A stretch of 64,000 nucleotides of DNA, from NCBI GenBank assembly GCA_963930655.1, contig OZ005605.1, positions 15,507,501 to 15,571,500 on the forward strand, given 5' to 3'. The notes below the pieces were generated by a model. That model saw only the letters and a list, made by a program, of their open reading frames with translations. It searched no databases and had not been told where the DNA came from. A program made the translations under genes and the position numbers. This document shows, one piece after another, positions 37,501 to 49,259 of this stretch. Each line of letters begins with the position of its first letter. Position 1 is the stretch's first letter. Origin of the DNA: Myrica gale. Taxonomy: Eukaryota; Streptophyta; Magnoliopsida; Fagales; Myricaceae.

Positions 37501-38940
37501 TTTAAAAATAACACTGTATATATATTTCTCCATCTCCTAAAAACATATAAAATCACATGAAAAAAAACATTTTAAAAAAAGAAATAAAATTGAAAAAAAA
37601 AAGATAAAAAGAAATTTGAAACAAAAGCTATATAAAAATAACCGAAATAACAAATAAAGGGTAAAAGTTAAAAGGGGTAATATAAATAATAAAAACAAAA
37701 CTACTACAAAAACAGATATAAGATTGAATTAGATCCTAAAAAAATTAGCAAATAAAAAAATCGAGCATTACCCAAACCATTGACGAGATTTTTGAATAAA
37801 GCTAGACAAATATGAAATGATAAAAATGTGCCTAATTAAGCAAGTTCTAAATCATGAACAGTTGTTTAGTTTAATTTTTCCTTTTAAAGGGAGAGATTAG
37901 AGAGGAGCTAGTGAGGGTTGTATGTTGCACGATATCGTTCAAACGAAACCTTTAAATCTGCTCAGAACAATTACAACACCCCAACACGTTCAACAGGTTT
38001 CCTTTTCAGCCTTAACGATCGATGAAGGAAGTAGAACTAGGAACCAATTTAAGCTCAATAGGTATAGATTAGCGGCCATCACTTCGAAAAGATAAGAATC
38101 AAATAATTCGCCGCTGTACAATATGGCGGGTTCCTCTAGATTCACACGTTATTATCGACTTTCCTCCTTTTGTCTTCTGCCCAACCAGCAGATATTTTAG
38201 ACCCTGATCACTTTATCCCTACATTATATCTCATTTCACCACCACTCAATGATGGGACTGTCGCCACATGAATTTGTCTTCCAATATTTATCTTAATTTC
38301 GCTCATTCTTTTTGGGCTATTTGATAATTTGCTACGTACCAATGAAATCTAATTGTCATGTTATGAAGTTTTACGAGTTATGACATAAGTTCATGATTAA
38401 CTGATCGATCTGGAAAACATTAAAAGAATATGTATTTGTAAGTAACTCAAGTATCATGATTAAGTGCAATTAATCCTACGTTAATTTGTAAAACCTGGGA
38501 CATAAGTTTCCAAACTTTCTCTCTTTTTTTTCGTACACTTTATCTGCCATTTAGCCCTCTAAAGTTTTCTATGTGCAATTACCAACTACTCCTATCTAAT
38601 TAGTCTAGTGTTGAAAAGATTTGCACAGATTTACACTGTGTATTCTACTTTTGAACAAAAGAATTCCCTCTTATCTTTAAAGTGGCTTGATTCCTCTGTA
38701 GCTCTTTCAGATGAGAGAGAGAGAGAGAGGAGACTTTCTTATGATCTTCTCAATCTCCTTGGCGATATCTTTGACTGGATCTGATTTCTGTTGAAACTTA
38801 AGAGGTATAATGAGACTTACTTCACATAATTCAACCAAGAAGAGTACAATCACTACTATCATTTGATTCGAGAGCAACTCGATCGCCTTCGTCCCTGATC
38901 TCAGCTCTTAGCATCATGCTCAATCATCTCTATGTCACGT
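34570..38940. other. Long intergenic stretch, no gene recognised
   Basis: AT-rich with scattered short frames and no recognisable domain. The part at 35400-36480 has repeat-like composition but no termini I can define. An A-rich tract lies at 37500-37760. Confidence 0.4.
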
Positions 38941-38945
38941 TATCT

Positions 38946-39047
<102 letters not shown>

Positions 39048-39532
39048 CATTTATTTTAAAATTTTAAATTATTAAAAATAATTATATTTTATTTTCTAAA
39101 TTATATTCTTTAATAGTCTCCTTCACTTTGGAGCTGAATTTTCTCTTAATTGGTAAACCTAACATATGTAATATTTAATTGAATTAAATTAAAATGTAAA
39201 CTTGACTCTAATATCATTTAAAATTACTACTTATCTTAAAAGTTTAAACTCCACTCTTTCATTATTTTGGTTTGGAGAGGTTGGTATCTAAGAACCAAAA
39301 TTAACAAGCAAGATAGCTACCAGCAGGAGCCCCAAACCTCGTATTGCAATTTAGGCTCCATTTGTTTTGCAGTATTTTACTTTCTGAAAAATACTTTTCA
39401 TACTTTCGACTATTTGGGGAGCCTCGTAAAATACGGTCAACCTCAACTGTAAAAGATAGTTCAACTTTCCTGAGAGTGGATTACTTTTTAAAACTAGTTA
39501 ATCTACTTTCTTGACTGGCCTCTCTTAGTTTT

Positions 39533-40070
39533 AGGGGTGGCCAAAAACTAATCGACTCAACCTCCTGCCTCGAAATCGAACCAGTTCAACCCAAACTGGT
39601 CGGATTGCATAGTGGTCAAGGTCGAGTTTTGAAACATGAACTCAAGAAAAATCAAGTTTATGTCTCTAATCCGAAACCAAATCATTTAAAAGAACTCGAT
39701 CTCGACAATTTTAACTTTTTTTCGGGGTCGGAGTCTGGTTTTGAAACATGAACCTGAGAAAAATCAAGTTCGTGTTTGCGTCTGCAACCTAAAACTAAAG
39801 CATTCAAAGAAACCCGACCCCAATGATTTTAGCTTTTTTCAAGGTCAAGGTCGGGTTTTGAAATACGAACCTGAGAAAAATTATGTTCATGTTCACATCT
39901 CTAACTTGAAACTCAAGCATTCAAAGGAACCCCCGACCCCGACAGTTTTAACTTTTTTCGAGGTCGAGGTCGAGTTTTGAAACACGAACCTAAGAAAAAT
40001 CAAGTTAGTGTTCGAGTTTCTAACCCGAAATCAAAACATTCAAAGGAACCCGACTACTATCAAAAATTTT
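39533..40070. mobile_element. hAT-type end with four subterminal repeats
   Basis: Begins TTAGGGGTGGCCAAAAACTA, like a hAT terminus. A block containing GTTTTGAAAC/ATA-ACGAAC, GAGAAAAAT and CATTCAAA-GAACCCGAC then recurs. The landmark GAAACATG/GAAATACG lies at 39631, 39743, 39860 and 39979 (periods 112, 117 and 119). No matching right terminus or target duplication was found, so it is probably a half element. Frames through the repeats are not gene-like. Confidence 0.6.
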
Positions 40071-40239
40071 ATTTTATTTTATTTTAAATTGTTGTTAAAA
40101 ATTAAGTTTATTAATCAAATAAAATTACGAAAATATAATATATCTAAAAAAATATTAAAAAAAATACTTTCAATGAATATATTTGATATAACAATCACAC
40201 AAAATTTTTCTGAATCTTCATTGAAAATTGGTTTACACG

Positions 40240-41295
40240 TGGGGTGATATCCGTGCTCCCTTCTGTCACTACAGTGGAAACGTGTTTGCGGTTTTCCCTC
40301 AGCAACCTGGAAGCACCAAGTGCCTGTGCCCTGCGCCTGAATTCATATAACTTGCAGCGAATCTTGCACCTGACTTATCTTGGATCCCTTCGACGAATAT
40401 TCTCTATGAGGAAAGGAAGTTTTTGGCTGAGGAAAAAATACAAAAATTCCAGCTGACTCGTCTTTCTTTCCTACCTTTTTCTAGCACATTGGATAGTACT
40501 TTCTGCTGGCCGACACAAACACTTTGGGGGGCGAGGCAAGAAAGATCGGATCGGGATCCCCTGACCGAATTGCAGGAGATCCCCGTCCAGAAAGATCAGA
40601 AACACACGAGGCACGAGATGCTTTTCTCACATAATATTTTATATTTGTTCGTAGCATTGAGTGTCGAGAGGAGAAGGGGAAATAAGGTTCTGCAGAAGGT
40701 GGCATACTTTTTGTTCGATAGCTGTGTGAGAGAATTTTTTGATAGTAGTCTTCCAGTAGAGACAGGCATTGTGGATTGGTTTTTTGTTTTTGTTTTCATA
40801 TTGGACCTAAGGGTAGCATACTTTACAAGCAAAGATTCCATGACAAAGTCGCAGGACCCATCGCTCATCAAGAAAGGTGATTTCAAATTCGATCCTAACA
40901 ACTTCACAACCTGATAGATGATAGAAGAAACCCAATAAATTGTGAGGAGACGAAAATGAGTTAGGTAAGTAAAAGAAATTATAGAATGGATTGCTACCTA
41001 TGCCCAGATCTCAGATAAATGGAAATTTTATTGATAAGACCTTTTCAATTGTAGCCAAATATCTTATTATGAATAATTCCAACACTTCAGGAGAAAAAAG
41101 AGGCATTCACCTATTATGGTGCGATTTGATGTTTTTTTTTTAATTTACCACTTTCAGTCTTCTGACCAGTCCACGACATGAGATCAAACAATTAATTACC
41201 AAAGATTTTCTTTGAGAGAATTTTTCATTAGGATCTTTCTTCCAATGGGCATGCTTTCTACAGGCCAAATGACAAGAAGTTCTCTCTCTCATTAC
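40240..41295. other. Spacer 3' of the DUF1365 gene
   Basis: Contains a 163-aa plus-strand open frame (40423-40914) without recognisable domain, conserved start context or splice partners. I leave it uncalled. The right-hand 200-300 bp is the probable 3' UTR of the minus-strand gene. Confidence 0.4.
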
Positions 41296-44200
41296 TCAAG
41301 ACCAGGGCCACTTGGCCTCTCTCCAGGTGAACTGACGAATCTCACAACTCCCATCAGGCGAAGATCCTCGACAATTTCCGTCAACTTGCAGATGTTCGTC
41401 GTTGTCTGATCGAATTACCGGGCACCGATTAAGTTTGTGGTCACGTATCAAAGCCTCCTCCCTATATGCAGGGTTGGTACACCTCGGGTGTTGGATAAAT
41501 GAGACATTTTTCCACCATAGCATGACCACCTGGAGAAACACACGCCAAAACAGAATGAACAGTTCTTTCCTTTTTCTTCTTTTCCAAGGCAAAATGTAAA
41601 CATTCTATTCACAATAACAAAAGCTAAGGGACAAAGTTTCATATGAATATCTACTAACCAACCCATTCAACACTGGTTTTAGGATTGGGCAATAAGCCCA
41701 ACCAAGGAAGATAAAAGTTGGCCAAAAGCCCACTAGTCAAGAGAAGCCCGAAGGCCCCACGAATTTCCTTATCTCGGGACAATACAGGTTGAACAAAACC
41801 ACCAACCATGGATGATTTCGCTGCCTTAGAAATAAGAGAAAAAAAAAACTAGTTTACTGCCCGTAGCATATCCAGATGAGCTTGCAGGATAAACCCGCAA
41901 GAACATCTCCAATGTGAGAGCAAAGTGTAGGCGTCTAGGTGATGTCCTTTCTAGCAAAAAAACTGTCACAAGACTAAGACAGGCTTGGCCATCACATGGC
42001 CACAATGATAGTTCTATGGGTCAGGAGCTTTAAGGGGACAGCACATGAAACGCACACGGACGGGTGGCTTAAAGAGGATAGGGAGATTGGGAGGGAAGAG
42101 CCATGCTCCTTCCTGAACTTCTAGCATAGAGTATGTTATTCACTGCTGCAGACTACTGTTTTGGGTGGGGGCGTTCAGAACTAAGCTAAGCATGACAAGG
42201 TTCTAGGAGTCAAGCTCAGGTAATGTGAGACATTTAATCAAGCAAGCTCTACCTGGATGAGAACCTTACATCATATTTGTAAGCAAAACCTTCGAAATGT
42301 TTTAGTAAATTTAAAAGACCAATGACTAACATCATTGGCTTTTGGGGTCATCTAAGAGACTCAAGAATACCAATAATTATCACTAGGACATATTGGCATT
42401 ATAACCAACCTCATAAACGACATTGCTGCAACAAGCCCACATTTCATACCAAATCTTCCCCTACCATGTACCTGTTTTTTGTTCAGTTAGACATTCCGTT
42501 TGGTTAAAAACTTGTTATACAATGGTATGTTTTAACGATAATATTTTTAGACACAGGGTACAAAAGTAGCTCTATGCACTCTTGTCTGTCTTAGAGACAT
42601 TGGCAAGTTTTACACCAGCTAATGTTAAACCAGGTAGCACAAACTAGGGTGCGTTTGTGTACCAAAATTTTACCCCCTCTAAAATTTTAACACAATTAAA
42701 TATTACAATATAATCTCTCTCTCCCCATCAAATCATTATTATTTACAACAAAAAAATATAAAAAATTACCTCTCTCTTCACTTTTTCACAAAACCCAATA
42801 CCTAAAATTTTAACAACACTAAAATTTTACAACACAAACACAACCCTAGTGATTTATCATCTGTATATGACTAGAGAATAGAAAGGTGGATCATCTGTGT
42901 ACGGAAATTATACCAAGAAATACAATCATTGGTCTGTGTGGCTTCTCACTGTTCAGTGCAACTTTCGAAATTCTGTTGCGTTAAATTTGAGCAAGTGTAA
43001 CTGAAACTAAGATAGAGAAACCATTTCACAGTTCCACTTACTTGCCAGTAGATCCACACTGCAACCTTGTGAGGCATCACCCAGAAGAACATATCATGAT
43101 TGGATACTAATGAGGAGGGCAGTCTTTTTGCTTTCAGGGTAGCTGTAAAATAGTCACCAAGCTCTGGGTGTTGAACTGAAATTGTCACAAATAGATTATC
43201 CCCAGGAGCGTTTGCTCTGATGCTCCATGTCCCATGCATATCCTGAAATATTTTATGTTTACTTAAACCCAAAAAAATCTGTCCACAGTAAAAACTTGAA
43301 TAAAAAGAACATTAAATTGTTCGTATAAGTAGCAGTTACAATTTCAAAAACCTCTTCTGTATCTCCTGGTTTAAGACATGAACAATCAGATAATCAGACA
43401 AAGTATAGCATTATCGATTATTTGAAACTTGGAATTCTGTTTTTGAGGATAGCAAAACATCCTCTTTTCTCCCACTCCATCCAGGATGGGAATATAATGA
43501 AGTTCAGATTAGATGCCAGCTTTTTCTTTTGTGCCTTCCCATCCACAGTCAGCAGAAAACAAGATGACAACCTTTCTGCACACCTGTTTGTTTATATTTC
43601 TCATTAACAGTTTTAAGTTTGGTATTTTCCCACCCCTAGGCGAATTATTTAAGCTTAAGAGGTCATTTCATCAATTGGCATGCCTAAATTTCAGGAGGGT
43701 GTCCTTGTAATTGGTTAAAGCTGGAATCCCATAATCTATAGGATGTCATTATGGGTAGCAAAAAATTATCACTAACATCTAATGGAGATTTCAGGTCTTT
43801 GCATAACTTTTGCAGGTTAACCATAAAGCCTCAACCAGGCCGAACCAAGATAATTTCAAAGAGGGCATCCAATGGCAGAAAAACTAAATTACAAAATTTA
43901 AGTCCATTATGGTAAGATTAAAGTCTCTAAAGTATATCTTCGTAAGCTTCTCATTTAACTGCATGAAAAGTGTGAGATAAAAAGGAAGAAAGAAAAGGAG
44001 CTATCAACTGATGGAATATTCACCAATAACAAATTCCCAGCATATAAGGTTTGTGCTGGATGCAAACGGAGTGGTTACAAAAAGCTCCTGCCGACCACAT
44101 GAATAGTATCAAAAGAAGTTACAAACCAATAAATAGATAAATAAGCACTCATTAACCGATTACCATTTACAAATGGAATAGTGGTATTAAATTTCTTCAT

Positions 44201-46448
44201 ATGATCATGCATTAATTCAGATAGCACTCCTACCTCATTTTGAATTTTTAGTCAAATGCTAAAGTTGTTAAGAATAAAAAAGGACAGAGAGGAGATCCTG
44301 CCCCCCTCTCGTTTCCTTATATTATATATATACATATTTTTTTGGTATTTGGTTTGTGATTATAGACAATAAAATGTACAAAACTGGTGGATTACACGAG
44401 GCAATACCTCCTACCGTCATTTTCCCATGCAGAGAAATAACTTCAAAGTAGAAAAACGAAGTCATGGTAGTAAGCATCAACTGGACGAATGTAAAGTATA
44501 GAATGTGCCTAGATTGCAGCACTTCTTTTGAGAGAGGAATAGAAACGAGCAGATACATCAATCGTCAACGAAACATAAGAATACGGTAAATCAACTCTAG
44601 TCCAAACCCCTCGTAGCAAAGAATAATTTCCTTTATTTACAAGTAATCAAACTCTACTACATGATAAAGGAGAAGCGAGGCACCTAAAGTACAAGCGAAT
44701 GATTTCCAAGACATACCATGAAAGGGCTGACAAGTAATGGTTTTGCCACCAAGTCAGAATTCGGATCAAAAACAAATGATACTCTTTCACCCCATGGCGT
44801 GTTTGTTACCTAAAACAAGGAATCAACGTCATCAATCAGCCAATCAGTCAAAAAGCTTCACGCAAAAATTGATAGATTAAAATCTACACCCACCAAAATG
44901 AAGAAAAAAAGGAGAAAAAAAAAACAGAATTCCATAGCATATAGACAAAACAAGAGTTTCACATTTTAGGTGAAATCAATTGCAGGAGCTATGCCTACTG
45001 ACATTTTTGCTTTTTGAAAAATGGGTAGATGTCAAATCTTTTTGCTCAGAAAAATATGTTTCAAACTTCGATAGCATTGATGCATATGATAGCTAGCCAC
45101 TATAATTTAGATGTTCATACTATCATTGCTCCCCACCGTCATCCAAAACAAAGAAAGAAGTGCCAATAACAGGAACGCATGAGAAAGATAGAGAGAGCGA
45201 GAATAGCTGAAAGCCAATGCCTGCCTAGCAGAATTGGTTAAAGCTGTTGACAGAAAGAATAATTTTAGCCTTGACGTGCTTGTGCATGAATTTAGTATTG
45301 CTGTTGCAGGAAAGTTGATTTACCAAATCACCACCAGGATTTAGCGGGGCCAGCATTGCTAAATTCATGCACAATCTTCGAGCTTTTCATCTCAGTAATG
45401 TGCCATTGCATTTTGCTGCATCTTAAATCAGTTCCCACTCGAAACAAATTAACGTGAAGAACTTGAGAATGAGCTAAGGTACGACTAACACATGATAACA
45501 GTTCACTGTTCACAAGCCTTCCGGCGGGAGGAAAATTTGTTTTGCAGAGGCCAATATGTTTGTGGTAGGAAACTATGGACTCGATTTGGGAGCTTTTGAA
45601 GTGAACGAGAATGCATGGTAATAATCACAAACCCACCTCAGCAATGCACTTCTTCAAACACTGAGTAGAGCCTTCAACATCATAGCAGTAATACAAACTC
45701 AATGGGTTCTGTTCATACCCCACGCTAGGAGGTATTGTCAATAGCAAACTGCAACAAAAGTTTGCACTTAATTTCGAGCTACAAATATGTCCTCGGTGAA
45801 AGGAAAATATAAACTGTGAATACTTGGAACATAATGGAGAGAAGAAAGACTGCATTTGTATTAAAAATCTATACAAATTATACAGGTAAAGTATCTATGT
45901 ATAGAGACTACAATACAAACAGAATATTTCTATATTTAAAATTTGAATATTTGAATCTCAATATTAAAAATTTGATATCGTAATAACTATAATAATATTA
46001 TATCAAATCTTAAAAATTTGATTATAATATTATCTCCCAAAGTTACTATCTCTCGTTGAAAATTATTGATGCTAAAAGCAAAAAAGAAAAATTGGAAACA
46101 GAACAAGTTATGGAATAGAGGGTGAGTTAATACACGGGTCCGGTGGTCGCGGCAACTTGGCGAGCTCGGTCGGCGGTGAGGTGGTCGGGTGGCGCCTGTG
46201 GCGCGAGGTCGAGATTGAAAAGCGCGTAACGGACGGGGTAGCGGAAGGAGTGGTGAACGGGGCGGCGACGCTCGTGCCAGACTGTGCCTTCATAGAGAGA
46301 AACCGTTTCAGTGTTAAGGGCGGAAGAGGAGGAGGCCGGGCGTGAGGAGCATTTCCGGGGGAGGAGAAGGCGGAAGAGGGCGAGAAGAGAGAGAAAGGGA
46401 ATTGACGAAGTTGGAGACGATCGAGCACAACAGATAGACTATTTCCAT
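41296..46448 (-). CDS. DUF1365 domain protein, exon 1 apparently out of frame
   Basis: Function unknown; DUF1365 proteins occur in bacteria and plants. Exons: 46448-46134, 45748-45637, 44809-44717, 43242-43042, 41529-41296; introns GT-AG. Landmarks in order: LYEGTVWHERRRPVHHSFRY and YALFNLDL (exon 1), LLLTIPPSVGYEQNPLSLYY (exon 2), NTPWGERVSFVFDP (exon 3), DMHGTWSIRANAPGDN and FFWVMPHKVAVWIYWQ (exon 4), LWWKNVSFIQHPR and the C-terminus REAKWPWS (exon 5). The likely start MEIVYLLCSIVSNFVNSLSL, a hydrophobic N-terminus, is not in frame with LYEGTVW. Exon 1 is 315 nt from that ATG but must leave phase 2, so two bases are missing or one is extra. The suspect spot is the CT repeat at about 46386-46394. 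Intact length would be about 318 aa. Otherwise the gene looks functional, so a sequence error is possible. Confidence 0.85.
42647..42846 (+). mobile_element. 200-bp MITE in intron 4 of the DUF1365 gene
   Basis: Starts GGGTGCGTTTGTGTACC and ends with inverted GGGTTGTGTTTGTGTTG. Internal landmarks are TACAATATAATCTCTCTCTCC and CTTCACTTTTTCAC. Almost identical to the reverse complement of 50324-50522. Flanks suggest a 2-3-bp target duplication (CTA/TAG), so PIF/Harbinger (Tourist-like) or Tc1/mariner affinity; class uncertain. Confidence 0.85.
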
Positions 46449-46686
46449 GTCGAGTATCTATTGTTTAATTTTTTTTTAATCTTCTTATAGCCAATCGCTT
46501 CTCTTTTGTCTTTGTCGTGACCAAATTATTTTCTACATAATTGTCTTTCATTAATATTTGGCTTTTTCATTTTAGTCATTTAATTTTAAACTTCAAATTT
46601 TTAGTCATTCAATTTTTTTTAGACGAAATTATTTTTCCGTCATTCTGCCGTCTATATACTTAACACAAAAAATAAATTTAAAGTGG

Positions 46687-47065
46687 TCGACCGGGTATAT
46701 ATTTTGAATGTGAGCAGTCGACCGGTACATAAAGAGGTTGATCGATACATGTAGCCAGGGGCGGAGGGAAGGGGTGGCGCGGGGGGCAGCTGCCCCCCTC
46801 AGTTCTAAAAAAAAAAACTATGAATATCCTACCCCTCCCTCCCTCCCTGATATTAATTCGTGCCCCCCTCCCTTCTAATTTTTTTTTTTGCATATTTTTC
46901 TTCTGGTATTAAAAAATATTGATATATTGAAATCTTATTTGAAATTTTTTTTCGCATAATATTTAATATTTATTTTTAATCATATTATTTTAAAAAAATT
47001 TCGTTTCTGCCTCCTATACAAAATTTCTGGCTCCGCCACTGCATGTAGCGGTCGACCGGTACAAA
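46687..47065. repeat. Dispersed GTCGACCGGTACA motif within the snap-back element
   Basis: GTCGACCGGGTA near 46687, GTCGACCGGTACA near 46712, a variant GTTGATCGATACA near 46735 and GTCGACCGGTACA near 47051 are spaced about 23-25 bp apart once the nested hAT insertion is removed. Confidence 0.65.
46756..47041. mobile_element. 286-bp Tip100-like hAT MITE nested in the snap-back element
   Basis: Ends CAGGGGCGGAG (46756) and inverted CAGTGGCGGAGCCAG (ending 47041) match the CAGGGGCGGAG termini I recall for Ipomoea Tip100. Perfect 8-bp target duplication CATGTAGC lies at 46748-46755 and 47042-47049. Non-coding, AT-rich interior. Confidence 0.9.
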
Positions 47066-47230
47066 TTTGCTGACGTTTCAGAGAGCTCCGTTAAGCATAT
47101 GGACGACAGACTGATGGAAAGACCATTTCGTCAAACAAAGAAAACTCTAAGGACTAAAAATTTGAAATTTGAAAGTGAATGACTAAAATGAAAAAGTACC
47201 CAAAACTTAAGGACTAAAAATTGAATTTCT

Positions 47231-49259
47231 AAAAAATAAAACTAAAAACTTTTTAAATCCTGGTTCGTAGATAGATTCCTATTTCTAATCATCCATATCA
47301 TGCTATAACCTCAAATTTCTACTTGCTATATTTGTTCTCTAACTTTTCTAGACAAATTACCTTCGTTTAGGCATGGATCTCCTTCCTTTTCCTTCCTGGC
47401 CTTCAAGGTTTCAGTTTTCCAGTTTCCTTTCTCTCCCTCTCGGTTTCTCTGGTCTTTCCTTCCTCTAAACTGCACGGTTTCTCTTAGTTTTGTTAGGAAG
47501 CAACTTTCACCTTTCTTCCAATGAAGTCTCCTTGTAGCTGCTTGGCACCTCCTCCTTCCCGAAATCTCTTTAGTGTTCTTCCACCTCCAATTTGTTTGCC
47601 ACCTCAAGCTCTTCCTTGACACCTCAAGCTTGCTGCCCTGACACCTCTTGCTTAAGAGTTAAACCTAAAACTTTCTACCACTCTCTCATGATTTCCAGAT
47701 TTCCTCCTTGGCTTCCATTGTTTCAAATGGTGCTCTTTAAGACTGAGTTTCAAGATTTCTCTAGGGTTTTAATGCTATAGACTACCGGTGCATTTCCGTA
47801 ACATTTTATGTCCTTTTCCATCAATTGGTGGAAAAGGACATAAAATGTGGCTGCTACAAGCTCTTTTCACTGTACATCAACCGACTATCACTGCACCTTG
47901 GTTTCCTATATTTTAGAAAGCTCATCTTGATAAATTTTGCCTTAGCCATGCGAGACATGTCATTGTCTCTTTGGACTCATTAATTCAGTCATCAACAACA
48001 CCGCATGCGCCTACCTTGACATTTGTCCTCCTTGATCTCTACACATAAATTTTTGCCAAGCATCAGTCTCTTCGTTCGACTGAAAATGGACTTCTCTTGT
48101 AATCACATGTTGGACTTCTCTTGTAATCACATGTTCCAAATTTCCATTTACATTTCCTAGGTCACACTTGGTCCATTTTTGTTGGCTCTATGGGGGCTAG
48201 CAATAACCTTTTGACTCGTTAAGGTGCTTGATTGTCCAACCTGTTGGCACCTACGTGATGCATCCCCTCATCTCATGTCCACTTGTCGTTTAGTACGAGA
48301 CTCTGCGCTACAACTTAAGCTTTTAGCTCAATAACAGCGCTTGATTCTTTAATTTTCCTATCAACCGAGATTCTCTTTCCTTTGGTTTCTATTTGAGATT
48401 TCTTCAATAAGCCTAGTTAAACTAGTAACTAATCTAGCTCCCTTTGAATGCTAATAATCAACCATATCTAATTCTATAATTTCAGAAAAGTTCCATGCAT
48501 GCATACCTCCTTTAGTCATTTGTCCATTTCCATTGCACACTTACCATAGCCATATAACATATGACATGCTATCTTTTTTTTCGATGAATAGCATGACATG
48601 CTATCAATCGGACACTATTAAATCTATGAAACTCACATCACATTTCTACTATATCCTAATAGGTGTAGGAGCATAAACACTAGTAAATAGCAATAATAGG
48701 ATTGCATTGTATTTGTCTTCTACTTCTTTCTCCTCTGTTGTACTTCTCAGCAAGAGACTCGTTCTGTTTGCCGCATCAGGTGCTCTTGCTCCAGAGTACG
48801 CCCACATAACCAAACTTGCTCTAAGAAACACATAAAACTCGAGATGAGGGGATGGGGCGGTCAGAAATAGGTCGCTCGTGGCGCGCAAAAATAAGTGTAG
48901 GAGTAGGACAGCCTCCTTCAGTCATAAATAACTGGGAATATCCTGGAATTAAACATTCACGGAATAAATTAAATATGAGTGTATCTAAAGCCCTTGGACC
49001 AGCTGTTAAGGATGGAAGACAATGATTCCACCGGTCTACCTGTGCTAGCTTATGATCAAGACCTAGCACGCTATAAATTGAAATCAAGAACGCAGAAAAT
49101 GAAATGCAGCTCAATAAACAGCTGCAAGCTTCAGAAAACAAAACAAAAAATTCCCAACCAAATCTGAAATTAAACGGCAATTTCTAAAACAAAGCTGCCA
49201 AGAAGATTGCCTGGTAAGGATGGAAAACGGTAGCTCTCCGGGAACTGCTGGAGTATTAG
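47231..49259. other. Intergenic region with a perfect hairpin and a 24-bp duplication
   Basis: No gene recognised. It holds the palindrome at 47801-47848 and a 24-bp exact tandem duplication (TGGACTTCTCTTGTAATCAC plus ATGT) at 48088-48135. CT-rich text at 47360-47640 looks repeat-derived. The right-hand 200-300 bp is the likely 3' UTR of the PDH gene. Confidence 0.5.
47801..47848. repeat. 20-bp perfect inverted repeat (hairpin)
   Basis: ACATTTTATGTCCTTTTCCA at 47801-47820 is exactly inverted at 47829-47848, with the 8-nt loop TCAATTGG. Too short to be a typical plant miRNA precursor on its own. Confidence 0.9.

Larger units (their letters stand above)
46545..47230. mobile_element. Snap-back (MULE-like) element with long inverted arms
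   Basis: The left arm runs from about 46560 (CTTTTTCATTTTAGTCAT through GACGAAATTA to GCCGTCTATATACTTAAC). It pairs with the right arm ending about 47200 (GTTAAGCATATGGACGACAG through ACTAAAATGAAAAAG). The arms are 100-130 nt and imperfect. The loop holds GTCGACCGG repeats and a nested hAT MITE at 46756-47041. No coding capacity. Ends approximate. Confidence 0.7.

Noticed and set aside
40423-40914. 163-aa plus-strand open frame as a gene
   Set aside because: No domain, no splice partners, no conserved features; left as uncalled spacer.
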